64,000 bases of DNA from assembly GCA_024509875.1 (NCBI GenBank), contig JAMPIV010017537.1:1-64000 (forward strand), read 5' to 3'. Numbering within the stretch: the first letter of the stretch is position 1; every line of letters starts with the position of its first letter. Source of the stretch: Oreohelix idahoensis. Lineage: Eukaryota; Mollusca; Gastropoda; Stylommatophora; Oreohelicidae. The translations under genes and the position numbers were made by a program. Below the pieces are notes generated by a model. The model saw only the letters and a program-made list of their open reading frames with translations. It did no database searches and was not told where the DNA came from. Below, piece after piece: positions 53,658 through 63,567 of the stretch.

Positions 53658-56600
53658 ATGGCAGATTTGATGCAAATTCGCGCTGCGATTATCCAGGAAG
53701 CAACTAGTTTAAAACTAGAAAAAGGAGAACTTATGGAATATGTGGAAAAAATGTTAACGGCGCACAAAGAAGAGAGAAAAGACAAAATTGCAGAGCAAGA
53801 GAGAAAAGACAAAATTGCAGAGCAAGAGAGAAAAGACAAAATTGCAGAGCAAGAGAGAAAAGATAAACTAGCAGCAGAAGTAGAGCAAAGAAGATTGACA
53901 TTAGCAGCGGAGAAGGAGGAGAGAGAAGCCAAGAAATTAGAAGCTGAGAGAGAGAGAGAGGCCGAGTATAGGAGATTCAAGGCAGAGTTAGTGAGAAATA
54001 CGGAAGAGAGAGAGCACGCGCTTCGGATGAAGAGGTTGTGTGAAACATATGAAAAACCCAAAAGACTTGAACCGGAAATATGTATTTCGGCCCATGAAGT
54101 GACAGATGAGCTAACATATCGCCTAGAAGACACACCATCTTCGCATTGCATTACTTCATATGCAAAGAAATCCGCAGGAAAAACTGATTATGAGAAGGGC
54201 CCAGTTGGCCGGTATCAGGGGAAGAAAGACAACTTGCTTTGCAATCCACATAGAAAGGAAACTCAACACAAATCCTTTTCTCAGAACCAGAGGCAAGGGG
54301 ATAAATGGTGCCGGTATTGTCGCGGGAAAAATCACTACACCAGCGAGTGCCGAAACCGCCCTCCTCTCCATCGCATGGCATATATAGAAACCCGAACAAT
54401 GAAGGACAAAGAGTCCCGGAGAAAAGAGGGGGAAAAATCACACCCGGCGGTAGTTAATTCAATGGATTCCAGACACCGCTGCAGAGATAACGGAAAGTTA
54501 TTAAAAGGCACAGAAGAACCCACTCTAATTGCGAGCGGTACCTTCGATGGATCTTGCAAGGGGACTTCGAACAAAACAATTTCACCTGGCATCACAGGGA
54601 AGAAGAAAACAGGCACTTGCCTCCTGACATCAGGAGAACAATTATTACCTCACTCCACCGGCCCTTCTACGTGGAAAGAAGCGACCGGACAGGAACGGGC
54701 ATTCGCTATTATCCACGGAAATAGACAGTTGCCCACATCGCCTAAGTCTGCCTTTACCCAGGACGAGGAAAAGTCAGATCCTACCACTTTTAAAACTTAC
54801 GGAGAGAAATGTGTGCCTTTAGAAGGTATAACAACACATACGATTATCGGGACAGGGTGGACGACGGACACGGAGGCACCCCCCGACTCTCTTCAAAAGG
54901 AGGTAGAAGAGGATCATCAGGAGAACAGTGTGGTAGAGCCGGCGGGGATACAGCAGCTCAACACCCACGGGACTCCGATTCTATATGTAGGCGAGACAAA
55001 AACTAAGCGGATAGACAGAAGGAAAGACACCAGGCGACACAAAAGGAAGCAGCTTGGTGTACGCGCTTTATGCAAGGCACAGCGCCGACGCACGAAATTT
55101 ACAACACACTGTACCCGATACAAAAGGACAGATGGGTTGCACCGTATCTTGATTTATGACCATTCCACGGGCAAGATACACAAGATACGTAATAAGGACA
55201 AACAATGGCCAACTTTGATCCGTCGGCGGATTCAAAGATTGATTATCAGAAGAAAGAAGTGGGGAAACACTTTTTATTTCAACAGATCGAAGAAAGAAAC
55301 GAAGAGATATGATGTCAGTAGGAATGGATCACTCAAGAGAAAGAAGTGGGGAAACACTTTTTATTTCAACAGATCGAAGAAGGAAACGAAGAGATTTGAT
55401 GTCAATAGGAATAGGTCACTCAAGAGAAAGAAGTGGGGAAACATTGGTTATGTGGACAGAACGAAGAGAGGCACCCAGACATTTGATGTCAGTCAGAATG
55501 GGTCACTCAAGAGAAAGAAGAGGTTTAAACCTGGCAAAGAATGTTACCAGGACACTAGCGCAAAAGGGTGGAGAAGGAAAAGTGCTATTTCAGGGACGGC
55601 AACTAGCGCCCGGATTCCCTCGGAACGCAACGTTGTCAATAGAGAAAGAGCGGAAGAGGTATTCGATTCCAGGCTGGAATTCGATTCGAAACTCAGTTCT
55701 AGACTGGTTAGACCAGAACAATTGAGTGATGGAACTGTGGAAATTCAGTTCACAGGTAACGGCGATCCTCCATTGATGGCGGCTATCGCCCGGACTCCCA
55801 TTGAAGGCAGGTATGTAAAGGGAGAACTACGAACGGCAGTTTTAAATGATCATACATATAAAGTCATTATAGGCTACAAATATGTGGTTATGGTAGACAC
55901 TCGTCAACCAAGAGTCACAGCTGCAGGGCAGACAGGTGAACAAGCGAAGGAGAAGAGACAAGGAGACGAGTTTGACTGCCATCCGCAAGAGCGGAAACAA
56001 GCTCAAAACAACGACCAATCGGTGGAACCGTGTTTCAAGAAGAGACTGAAGGGAGACAATCCACCAGAACCAGGAGGCTTCTTTAAGCAGCAAGGTCTAC
56101 GCTTTAGGAAAGAAGGAAAGGGGTATCCTCCACGAGTAATACCAGCGCGATATAGATTTTATATCTTAGGTATGGGACATGCTAGTAAATCTAGTGGTCA
56201 GGTCAGACAATACATCATTACGCAAAGAATCACCTACCATTATTATTGGCAGGGAATCGCAAGGGACATGGATCAATTTATCAGATCAGGTCCTGAATGC
56301 CAGAGAGGGGCATCAAATCATGGGAAAAGTGAGGAAGCCGCTGTTAAGGGAAACAGACTACGTATGAAGAAGAGGAGGCGTCAACATGACGGAGAATATA
56401 ATACGACTGGTCCTAAGTGTGAGCTAGAGATAGGCAAACAAGTTTTACTGTTTATGCATAGCAAACAGAACAGGTTACAGATTGGATGGCACGGGCCATA
56501 CACAGTGGTCGAGAAGGCATCTCGAACCAATTATAAGATTCCAGTGGAGAATCAGCTGGAAATATATACGATTATTCTGCTAAAGAGATATTTAGCCAGA

Positions 56601-57035
56601 TACATAACTGAAGCGGCCAACTTCAGGACACGAGCAGCCACACAGCATTGGAATAAGGGAAATCCGAACTCAGTACTGCAGCCCAATGCGGCTAGACAGA
56701 CATCTGCAGGCGTGCAGGGTCACACAGCCAGCTCTACAAACAGAGTAGAGCAGGGGCGACAACTCTTGGCCACGGCCACGACATTTAAACAGGAAATGGA
56801 TCAGCTATTTACAGCTGATATAGGAGAAGCAACTGAGGAAGATTGCGAGGAGAAGAATGGTTTGGACGAGGAGAAGGATGATTGGACCGAGGAAGATGGG
56901 GATAGGAATAGTGAGAAGATAACCTCAGCCGACAATAGGGAATTTGAAATGCATCCTGACTCGCAGGAGTCTTCCCAAGCTAAGACTTCGTGTGGGGGAC
57001 ATATGTCACGGGACGCGAGTAAGTCTGCATTTTAA
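53658..57035 (+). CDS. Element D ORF: gag-like coiled coil and CCHC joined to integrase ends
   Basis: ATG at 53658 (MADLMQIRAAIIQE) has a good context and matches the MADL start of element B; an ATG 18 bases earlier is also in frame. Counting from that earlier ATG: coiled coil 40-135 with a ten-residue unit AEQERKDKI repeated, CCHC knuckle CRYCRGKNHYTSEC (224-237), a long stretch of unknown nature, three 29-residue basic repeats (about 538-624), an integrase zinc region (GHASKSSGQVRQ..SGPEC, about 845-885) and a GPY-like module (WHGPYTVVEKASRTNYKI, about 950). The capsid, DSG protease, RT, RNase H and D-D-E core are missing. The first Cys of the integrase CxxC is Gly. The ORF runs a few codons into the 3' LTR. 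Whether a single protein is made is unknown. Confidence 0.85.
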   Translation: MADLMQIRAAIIQEATSLKLEKGELMEYVEKMLTAHKEERKDKIAEQERKDKIAEQERKDKIAEQERKDKLAAEVEQRRLTLAAEKEEREAKKLEAEREREAEYRRFKAELVRNTEEREHALRMKRLCETYEKPKRLEPEICISAHEVTDELTYRLEDTPSSHCITSYAKKSAGKTDYEKGPVGRYQGKKDNLLCNPHRKETQHKSFSQNQRQGDKWCRYCRGKNHYTSECRNRPPLHRMAYIETRTMKDKESRRKEGEKSHPAVVNSMDSRHRCRDNGKLLKGTEEPTLIASGTFDGSCKGTSNKTISPGITGKKKTGTCLLTSGEQLLPHSTGPSTWKEATGQERAFAIIHGNRQLPTSPKSAFTQDEEKSDPTTFKTYGEKCVPLEGITTHTIIGTGWTTDTEAPPDSLQKEVEEDHQENSVVEPAGIQQLNTHGTPILYVGETKTKRIDRRKDTRRHKRKQLGVRALCKAQRRRTKFTTHCTRYKRTDGLHRILIYDHSTGKIHKIRNKDKQWPTLIRRRIQRLIIRRKKWGNTFYFNRSKKETKRYDVSRNGSLKRKKWGNTFYFNRSKKETKRFDVNRNRSLKRKKWGNIGYVDRTKRGTQTFDVSQNGSLKRKKRFKPGKECYQDTSAKGWRRKSAISGTATSARIPSERNVVNRERAEEVFDSRLEFDSKLSSRLVRPEQLSDGTVEIQFTGNGDPPLMAAIARTPIEGRYVKGELRTAVLNDHTYKVIIGYKYVVMVDTRQPRVTAAGQTGEQAKEKRQGDEFDCHPQERKQAQNNDQSVEPCFKKRLKGDNPPEPGGFFKQQGLRFRKEGKGYPPRVIPARYRFYILGMGHASKSSGQVRQYIITQRITYHYYWQGIARDMDQFIRSGPECQRGASNHGKSEEAAVKGNRLRMKKRRRQHDGEYNTTGPKCELEIGKQVLLFMHSKQNRLQIGWHGPYTVVEKASRTNYKIPVENQLEIYTIILLKRYLARYITEAANFRTRAATQHWNKGNPNSVLQPNAARQTSAGVQGHTASSTNRVEQGRQLLATATTFKQEMDQLFTADIGEATEEDCEEKNGLDEEKDDWTEEDGDRNSEKITSADNREFEMHPDSQESSQAKTSCGGHMSRDASKSAF
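55251..55511 (+). repeat. 87-bp in-frame coding repeat, three units
   Basis: Units start at 55251, 55338 and 55425, with the beginning of a fourth at 55512. Each encodes 29 residues starting RKKWGN and ending NGSLK or similar (FNRSKKETKR inside). The exact multiple of three keeps the frame. Confidence 0.92.
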
Positions 57036-59499
57036 TTCTTAAAACCAAGGTATGAAAAGACATCAAGGGTGAATACCCTTCAATCATCGTTTTCATCAGT
57101 CGTGGAAAATTGACCAATACCGACATAACAATTTCGCATGGACTGAAATGTTTTACATAACAATAGACAGTGGGTCAACAGATTATTGAGGTAATCGCTT
57201 CAACGTCTCGGTTGTGTTTTCACAAAGGCAGGAAGGTACAAGCAATATTATTGTAGCTAGCCGTAGAATATAATGGACAGAGCGCGAGGCAGTTTTACAA
57301 TGAGTAATTTAATAAGCAGGTTCTCATCGAACCGACCCAATAACAATTGAGTAACGGCGACGCAGTGTCTGAGCCAGGGACAACATGAAAAGAGTGAGAA
57401 TATGTCATTATGTAAAGACTATTAAATGCTGCACAGACACTCAAAAGACGAACGCAGACAAGTTGTCTCGGATAAGCAAAATATGAGAGCGACCATAGCA
57501 AAATATACAGGAAATTTTACACAGTTTGAGGACGGAATGTCTGACTTTAGGAAAACAAACGAAATTTCACATGACACAGGAAACGAACCCGAAAATTAGC
57601 CATAGGCGATTCAGACGATATATAACCCAACTACTCAATTTATCGCTCGGGCATTGGTAAGAGAAACCATTCCGCCAACCAAAACGTTGGGGTTCTAGAT
57701 TTCACAAGGAAGAATCAGGACATAGTGTCAGTGAAATTCGTATCTGGACACGTAGGNTAGTGTAATATAAATTTTGTACCTTATATCATTATATCTTAAA
57801 CTCAGTCAGATAATATATACATTTTTTCCATAAATATAACACTGTAAATACCATTTACGTTTATTATAATATTATATTTCACACTCATAAGTACAGATTG
57901 CAATAAACACCATGCAAAGAATGATTATATTTATAAGATTGCACAGTTTCCTGTAACTATAACGAAGTAAATCCAAGACACTTTTATTTTGCCTCTTACA
58001 TTACCGGTTAACCGTGCAGTAAACACCGCGCAACCATTTCTTATAGTGATAAGATTTCACATACAAGACACTACAGGCGTAGCATAGTTTACGGGATACT
58101 TACAAAGGGTTCATTATTTTATCCATCACAGTGGTAGAGACAGGGACCATTTGAGATACTCATCCTTAGTCTACTACGTGGTTGGCGTTAATCACAGGAC
58201 AAGCTTTAGAGTAGGGCCGACCGAGATACTGCGACGACACGCATCTCACACGTAATTAACGGCAACAACCTACCAATACTCCACGGGGGTCAGAAAGGAA
58301 TTTACCAGGCGGTGAAGGGTCTTTCTATCATCGACTACCCACCCAAAAAGAAAGCAGAAAATACCCAGAAGGATTGCTGCATTTCTAATAGCTGTCCACG
58401 TGAAATTTAATGATCTGAAGTGGCAGTCGCCAACGGATGATTTTTACAACAAGTACCTTTGAGAAATCTTGATCAGAAGTGGCAGTAGCCAACGGACGAT
58501 TTTTACAACAAGTGCTTTGAGAAACCATGATCAAAAGCTGCAAAAGCAGACGGAAGATCTTGTAAACCCAGTGCCTACAAAAATTATTGATATCCTGAAT
58601 TACCAGCAGTAATGGACAGTTTCTCCCCATACAATTGATGCACCAACAAATACGAATATACAACATATTTCCATCATCATCACCACATGAGCAGACTATC
58701 AGCACAACGAAAGGACATCTGCATATCAGACGAGGTCTCACCCGCCTAACATTGCGTTCAACATCACACATGAACAAGACACCTTGGACGCTCGGGACAA
58801 TGTCAACACTCGCATTGTGAAGGACAAAAGAACAAGCAGTGGACACCTGACGAAACCAAGTGGACCGTCCATTGTTATTGTAGGCAGACAAAGACTTGTC
58901 CATTAAGTACAAACAACCAGAGTTTATTGACAGTCAGCAAGAGACCAAGAAAAACAAGATATCCTTTTTTGTTAGTATTTAGGAGTTACTTAAATTCATC
59001 ATCATCACATAGTGTAGACTTTAGATTCATTCGTGTATTTGGCATTAACTAATATCTTTCTTCACAGGGATAGTTAATGTTATTCCTAGTTGCATTTGTA
59101 TCAGTGTAATTGAATGTTGTTATATTTCAGAACTTTAATAAATGTTGTAGTTGTGTTTACCAACACACGTTATTACATATATAGAGAAGGAAAGAAAGTG
59201 TGCGAAAGAGACATACTGTTCTTCCTTTCTTCCTCTTCTGTTCACTCAGTGTAATAGGGGAGGTGGGGGCTCGTTAGCATTATAAAATAGAGAGGGGGAT
59301 AGAGTGGTAGGAGATATAGTGTCACGAGATCCAGAATCACTGGGACTATATGCTGGGAACTCATCCCAAAGTCTTATATTCACCTTCTCCACTCCTGCTG
59401 CTCATCTTCAACCGGTTGCCAGGCAAATCTGAGCCATTGATCAAGCCGGCACCACACAGATAACTCTCTTTGGTTAATCTTCGGGTTAACCCTGTGACA
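57004..59499 (+). repeat. Element D 3' LTR
   Basis: 2496 bp, collinear with the 5' LTR. It contains one undetermined base (n) at 57757 and about 60 extra bases near 57050-57140 relative to the 5' LTR, but one fewer copy of the 58-bp repeat (58410-58520). The purine-rich GTGTGGGGGACATA just before it (56990-57003) is a candidate polypurine tract. Confidence 0.93.
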
Positions 59500-59504
59500 C
59501 TTAC

Positions 59505-60060
59505 AATAAAGAAATATGATTAATTCTTACTTTTATTTACCAGATTATGGAAGCAGTTCAAAAAGCTGTCTTCTAGCTTGTAATTGTTTCCCCGTGTCCC
59601 TGACGCAGTTTGCCTTGAAATAGAAAAGAAAGCTGTTTGTACCGCCGGTATTTTTATCTGCTTTGTGCAGTCTCACGGAGCTCGCAATATGATGTAACTT
59701 GAAATCAAGTCAAACAAATAGGAAAGCCAGAGATACCTACAAAGGTGTCCTTCAGACATCCATGTTAAAAGCAGATTATGTAACCCCAGCCGGCAGACCA
59801 AGATGGTAACCGTCTGGTTAAGCCGGTGTCGTCATAAATACAATAGGGAACCAGATACCGACAACATTGTCTTATTTACTCAAGCCCCGACACTTGAATG
59901 CCATAAGGAGAAACACGTTCAACAAGGTGATAGGTTTGATAAAAGACACGGGTGGACAAAGTGACTTCAATAAAACTACTCGTAATTATCTTACAAAGTC
60001 AAGAGTAGTAACAATGCAACGTCAACAGAAAGGATTAACTCAACAAAGTAAATAAGGTAC
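59505..60060. repeat. Dispersed repeat shared with 2490-3025
   Basis: Continues the target sequence beyond element D: AATAAAGAAATATGATTAATTCTTACTTT and CCAGCCGGCAGACCAAGATGG match 2494 onward. No protein recognised. 60061-60530 shows no recognisable feature. Confidence 0.8.
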
Positions 60061-60530
60061 ACCAATATTAAATTGACACCGGTATTGACACAAGCATGCC
60101 CCTGAACAGCACAACACACTGAACTATTAACCTATAAGTAAAAACCCCTTCATGAGGAATAACACAGAATAGAACGTAAAATAAACACAATCAAGAAAAT
60201 AGCACTAAAGGAAAAACGTCCTGATATAACCAAAAGTGCTTGAATTTGGTAAATGGTTGAAAGAAGCGTGCTAAACGAAAGAAAGTAGCAAACATCTTAT
60301 TTAATAAAAAAAATAGATATCAATTAAAAGGACTAAATATAATCATAATAATGGCAGAGCATCGGTTAAACAAAAATAAGGAAAAATACAACTTTTAGTT
60401 ACCCACTTGTATCCTTTAGTGACCAGAACATTGACAATTTGAACAAGTGTGAAGAGTCGCACTCGCCTGCGTCAATGCCGATCAAAACTTGGTACATTAA
60501 AACGCTTGAAACAAAGGATTAGTCTAGATA

Positions 60531-60790
60531 GTTACTTGACGTTTGAAACCAGGGACTCGTTAGTTACTTGACGTTTGAAACAAGGAACTCGTTTGTTACT
60601 TGACGTTTGAAACAAAGGACTTGTCATTAACTTGACGTTTGAAACAAAGGACTTGTCATTTACTTGACGTTTCAAAAAAGGGACTCTCGTTAGTTACTTG
60701 ACGTTTGAATCAAGGGCCTCGTTAGTTACTTGTCGTTTAGAACAAGGGATTCGTTTGTTACTTAACTTTTGAAACAAGGGACTCGTTAGA
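60531..60790. repeat. About 32-bp minisatellite, eight units
   Basis: Units contain TTACTTGACGTTTGAAACAA and GGGACTCGTTAG, with unit lengths of about 30-34 bp. The last unit merges into a LINE tail at GTTAGAATTGAGAAG. Confidence 0.9.
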
Positions 60791-61045
60791 ATTGAGAAGT
60801 CGCTGGAGATGGATGGGACACACACTGAGAAAACCTGTTGATAGAATTACCAGACAATCCCTGTTCTGGAATACCCAGGGTAAGAGGTAGAGGAAGATCA
60901 ACAAACATATGGGAAAGAGAACTGAAGACGACATGAAGGTGGTGAAGAATACAAGGAAAGACTTTGATCTGATGGCACAGGACAGGGAGACTTGGCATAA
61001 GATTGTTGAAGGCCTATGCTCCTTTAGGAGTTGAAAGGTGAAAGA
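60790..61045 (+). pseudogene. LINE tail fragment
   Basis: Reads [29 protein letters not shown] and TRKDFDLMAQDRETWHKIVE with frameshifts, then GGCCTATGCTCCTTTAGGAG. Same family as 30420-30990. Confidence 0.75.
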
Positions 61046-61118
61046 AGAATGATATATAAAATCAGCTGCGTCATTATAGAAGCTCTCACAGCAAGCAGAC
61101 GAGAATAGAAAACGTTTA

Positions 61119-61377
61119 CAGGAACACGAGGAGCCATGTCTGCAGAATGGGAAAAGATCGGCTACCACGACAAGCATGGGAAACAAAGAGCCAGGGATCC
61201 AGACCCCCAGGACGACCCAGAGTCCGCTGGGAGGATAACATTAGACAATCTTTGAAGTACCGAGGACTAGAATGGAACCAGGCCAGGAGGAAGACAGCCG
61301 ATAGGATAGTCTGGCGCTCTCTCTTCCAAACCTCTACACCTCACGGTAGAAGAGGAACGACTAAGTAAGTGAGTAAG
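61119..61377 (+). mobile_element. 5'-truncated LINE tail with (AAGT)n end
   Basis: A 73-codon frame (61147-61368) encodes PPGRPRVRWEDNIRQSLKYR and ARRKTADRIVWRSLF, a LINE ORF2 C-terminus. It ends in TAAGTAAGTGAGTAAGTAA. It interrupts a dispersed repeat whose uninterrupted form lies at 8346-8480. Flanks ACACGAGG and AACGTGAGG are a possible imperfect target duplication. Confidence 0.8.
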
Positions 61378-61424
61378 TAACGTGAGGAAAATAAGCAACT
61401 GAAGGTGTGTGTCACCTCAAGGGC

Positions 61425-61535
61425 GCATTCCCATAGTTATGACTGAAGGGCTGTCATCGCAGGAGCTCGTTTCCATAGTTATGACTGAATGGCTGCCATC
61501 GCAGAGGCTGGTTTCCATAGTTATGACTGAAGAGG
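61425..61535. repeat. About 44-bp repeat, 2.5 units
   Basis: TTCCATAGTTATGACTGAA recurs at about 61428, 61472 and 61516. A short (ATT)n run follows at 61538. 61550-61660 is AT-rich without features. Confidence 0.8.
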
Positions 61536-61663
61536 CTATTATTATTATTACAGACCAACACATACTTACTTCGGTTTAAAAAGTTATGCGGGATAATAAG
61601 ATACAATACACAACAAATAATTGGTTATGTTATAATATTATCTAATACGTTTCTAGTGCGCTG

Positions 61664-61711
61664 TAATATATTAATTCAAGATGTAGAATCATACACATAT
61701 CTTGGCAGTAA
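61664..61711 (+). pseudogene. LINE fragment, left of the Tigger insertion
   Basis: Reads LIQDVESYTYLGSNT, the conserved segment of the RTE-type LINE. The same reading continues at 63568 (DKVGGTDSDIKIRIQKARGA) on the other side of the DNA transposon. Confidence 0.75.
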
Positions 61712-62013
61712 TACAGTGCAAACCGCTTAAGGCGATCTCGGATGTGGCGAATTTCTGTTGTGAAGAACAATGTGTTTATCCCCGGCAATTTTTCTTCTTT
61801 GTCTTTGTAAAAAATGTCCGGTTAAGCGGAATCCGTTTATCACGAATTTTCGGATATGCCGAACAATTAAACGTGTCCCGACTATATAATTTGATCTGCT
61901 TAAGACGAACTTTTTTTCAAATACAGTACCTGGACATTTGTACAACTTTTCGGCTATTTTCGGAAATTGCGCGCTTCGTCAGTGTTAGAATTTGAGTTAT
62001 TTTCCCTCTAAAA

Positions 62014-63360
62014 ATGGCTGGAAAGTTAAAATCCATATCTTTGAAAAGAAAGATTGAGCTAGTACAAGAAGTGGAAAATAGTGGCAAAAAGAAAATGGAA
62101 ATAGCAAAGGAATTCGACATTCCAAAATCAACGCTTTCAGGAATCATAAAAAATAAGGATCGGTACAGAAAAATGTTTTATGGTGGACAAGTTGATTGTC
62201 ACAGAATGAAGAACCGAAAAGCGACGTGTGATGTGGTTGACACGGCACTCCTAAAATGGTTCACCATGGCGAGAGCTACAAATGTTCCTGTAAATGGACC
62301 TATATTAACTGCAAAGGCAGAAGAGTTAGCACTTCTGGAAGGTCGGACTGGCTAGAAATGTAGTCCTGGCTGGTTGGTTGTTTTAAAAAACGGCACATTA
62401 CTTACAAAGCCGCGGTAGCATAGTGGTTAGTGCACTGGCTTCCTAGCGCAGTAGTCTATGGTTCGATCCTCAGATGAGGTGGGAATTTTTTAGGTTACAA
62501 ACGGCTCCTGGGTTGTCCCGGCCCCAAATGGGTACCAGAGCAACCCTGTGAAGGTTAAGGCGGCCGGCGTGATGCCAACCACATCACCCCTAGTGTGCCG
62601 ACGGTCAAGATAATATGGGCCTAACACCATATTCCCAATATGCCTCAATGGGCGTGTAACGAGTTCCTTTACCTTTTTTTTTTGTGTGTGGGGAAAGGCA
62701 TTCTGTTAATGAAATGACTACCGAGTCATGGACGGAGAAGGTGCTAAAACCAGCCATGAGTAGGTATAATTCCGTTGATGTGTTTAATGCTGATGAAACT
62801 GGATTGTTTTGGAGATTACTGCCTGACAAGACTTTTTCCTTCAGAAATTAAAAGTGCCGAGGGTAGGGAAGGGGTGGGGGGGGGGGGGGGCGCAATGAAA
62901 AGAAAGAATCACAATTGTTGTGTGTACAAATATGGATGGTTCAGATAAATTGCCATTACCTGAAATCGGTAAATTAAAAAATCCACGCTGTTTTAAAGGT
63001 TCAAAAAAATTGTGTGTTGATTATGCAGCTAATTCAATAGCCTGGATGCCATCATACATTTTCACCAAGTGGCTATATGCATTTTATCATTCTATGGAAC
63101 GTCAACATCACAAAGTTCTTTTGGTGCTTTACAACTGTTCAGCCCACATAAATGTTCAAAATCTAAAAGCAACAGAACTTTTATTTTTACCACCAAATGC
63201 GACATCCAAACTTCAGCCTTGTGACCAAGGTATTATTCAAAATCTGAAGGTTCATTATAGGTCAGCAATGTTGTCCAAACTTGTAGGTCATATTGGTGCA
63301 GTACAGAGGAAAATTGCAGCTTTTTCATTTCAAAGTGTAAAAAGTGCTGTTATTCTCTAG
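62014..63360 (+). pseudogene. Tigger transposase, interrupted
   Basis: N-terminus MAGKLKSISLKRKIELVQEV with a pogo/CENP-B helix-turn-helix (KKKMEIAKEFDIPKSTLSGIIKN, a stretch spanning 62080-62150). A frameshift near 62355 ends the first frame; GWLVGCFKKRH continues in another. A SINE sits at about 62400-62685. The DDE domain resumes: FNADETGLFWRLLPDKT (first D, 62795), then a 15-G run at 62876-62890. A final frame 62920-63360 has VLLVLYNCSAH (Tyr where the second catalytic Asp is expected) and LQPCDQGIIQNLK (third D). It cannot be active. Confidence 0.88.
62400..62685 (+). mobile_element. tRNA-derived SINE, third family
   Basis: Head with box A TAGCATAGTGG and box B GGTTCGATCCT (62409-62475), a body with AAATGGGTACCAGAGCAACC and a 3' run of T. 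It interrupts the Tigger transposase. Sequence differs from the two SINE families near 5.6 and 8.0 kb apart from the tRNA-like boxes. Confidence 0.82.
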
Positions 63361-63567
63361 ATATTTGTGCCAACTTTGTACATTTTTGGTGATTTACATA
63401 TTTTCTGTGTCATACATCTGTCATATTCAACGCTAATTCATTATTGTATTGTACGTTGTAAATGCATTACCATATGCTTGAACTCTTATCTGGATAAGAG
63501 GAATTTCTGATAAGAAGAACTATTTCTTGGGTCCCTAGTGAGTTCTCCTTATCAGGTCTGCACTGTA

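Larger units (their letters stand above)
50440..59504 (+). mobile_element. LTR retrotransposon D, 9055 bp, non-autonomous
   Basis: 5' LTR 50445-52939, internal region 52940-57003, 3' LTR 57004-59499, with TGTCAC...GTGACA ends. The 5-bp target duplication CTTAC lies at 50440-50444 and 59500-59504, and the unoccupied site survives near 2484-2500. It has a tRNA-Pro primer site and one 1131-codon ORF. Protease, RT, RNase H and the integrase core are absent. The LTRs differ by scattered bases and several indels, so it is older than C. Confidence 0.96.
61712..63567 (+). mobile_element. Tigger/pogo-type DNA transposon, defective, with nested SINE
   Basis: Left end CAGTGCAAACCGCTTAAGG at 61714 and right end (reversed CAGTGCAGACCTGATAAGG) at 63565 form short inverted repeats. 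A TA duplication lies at 61712-61713 and 63566-63567. The interior encodes a broken transposase and holds a SINE. The host site is a LINE. Confidence 0.9.

Noticed and set aside
53658..57035. Envelope gene or retroviral identity for element D
   Set aside because: A tRNA-Pro primer site alone is not enough; no signal peptide, fusion peptide or transmembrane segment was seen after the integrase piece.
62409..62475. Stand-alone tRNA gene
   Set aside because: Box A and B are present but the cloverleaf is imperfect and a SINE body with a T-rich end follows.
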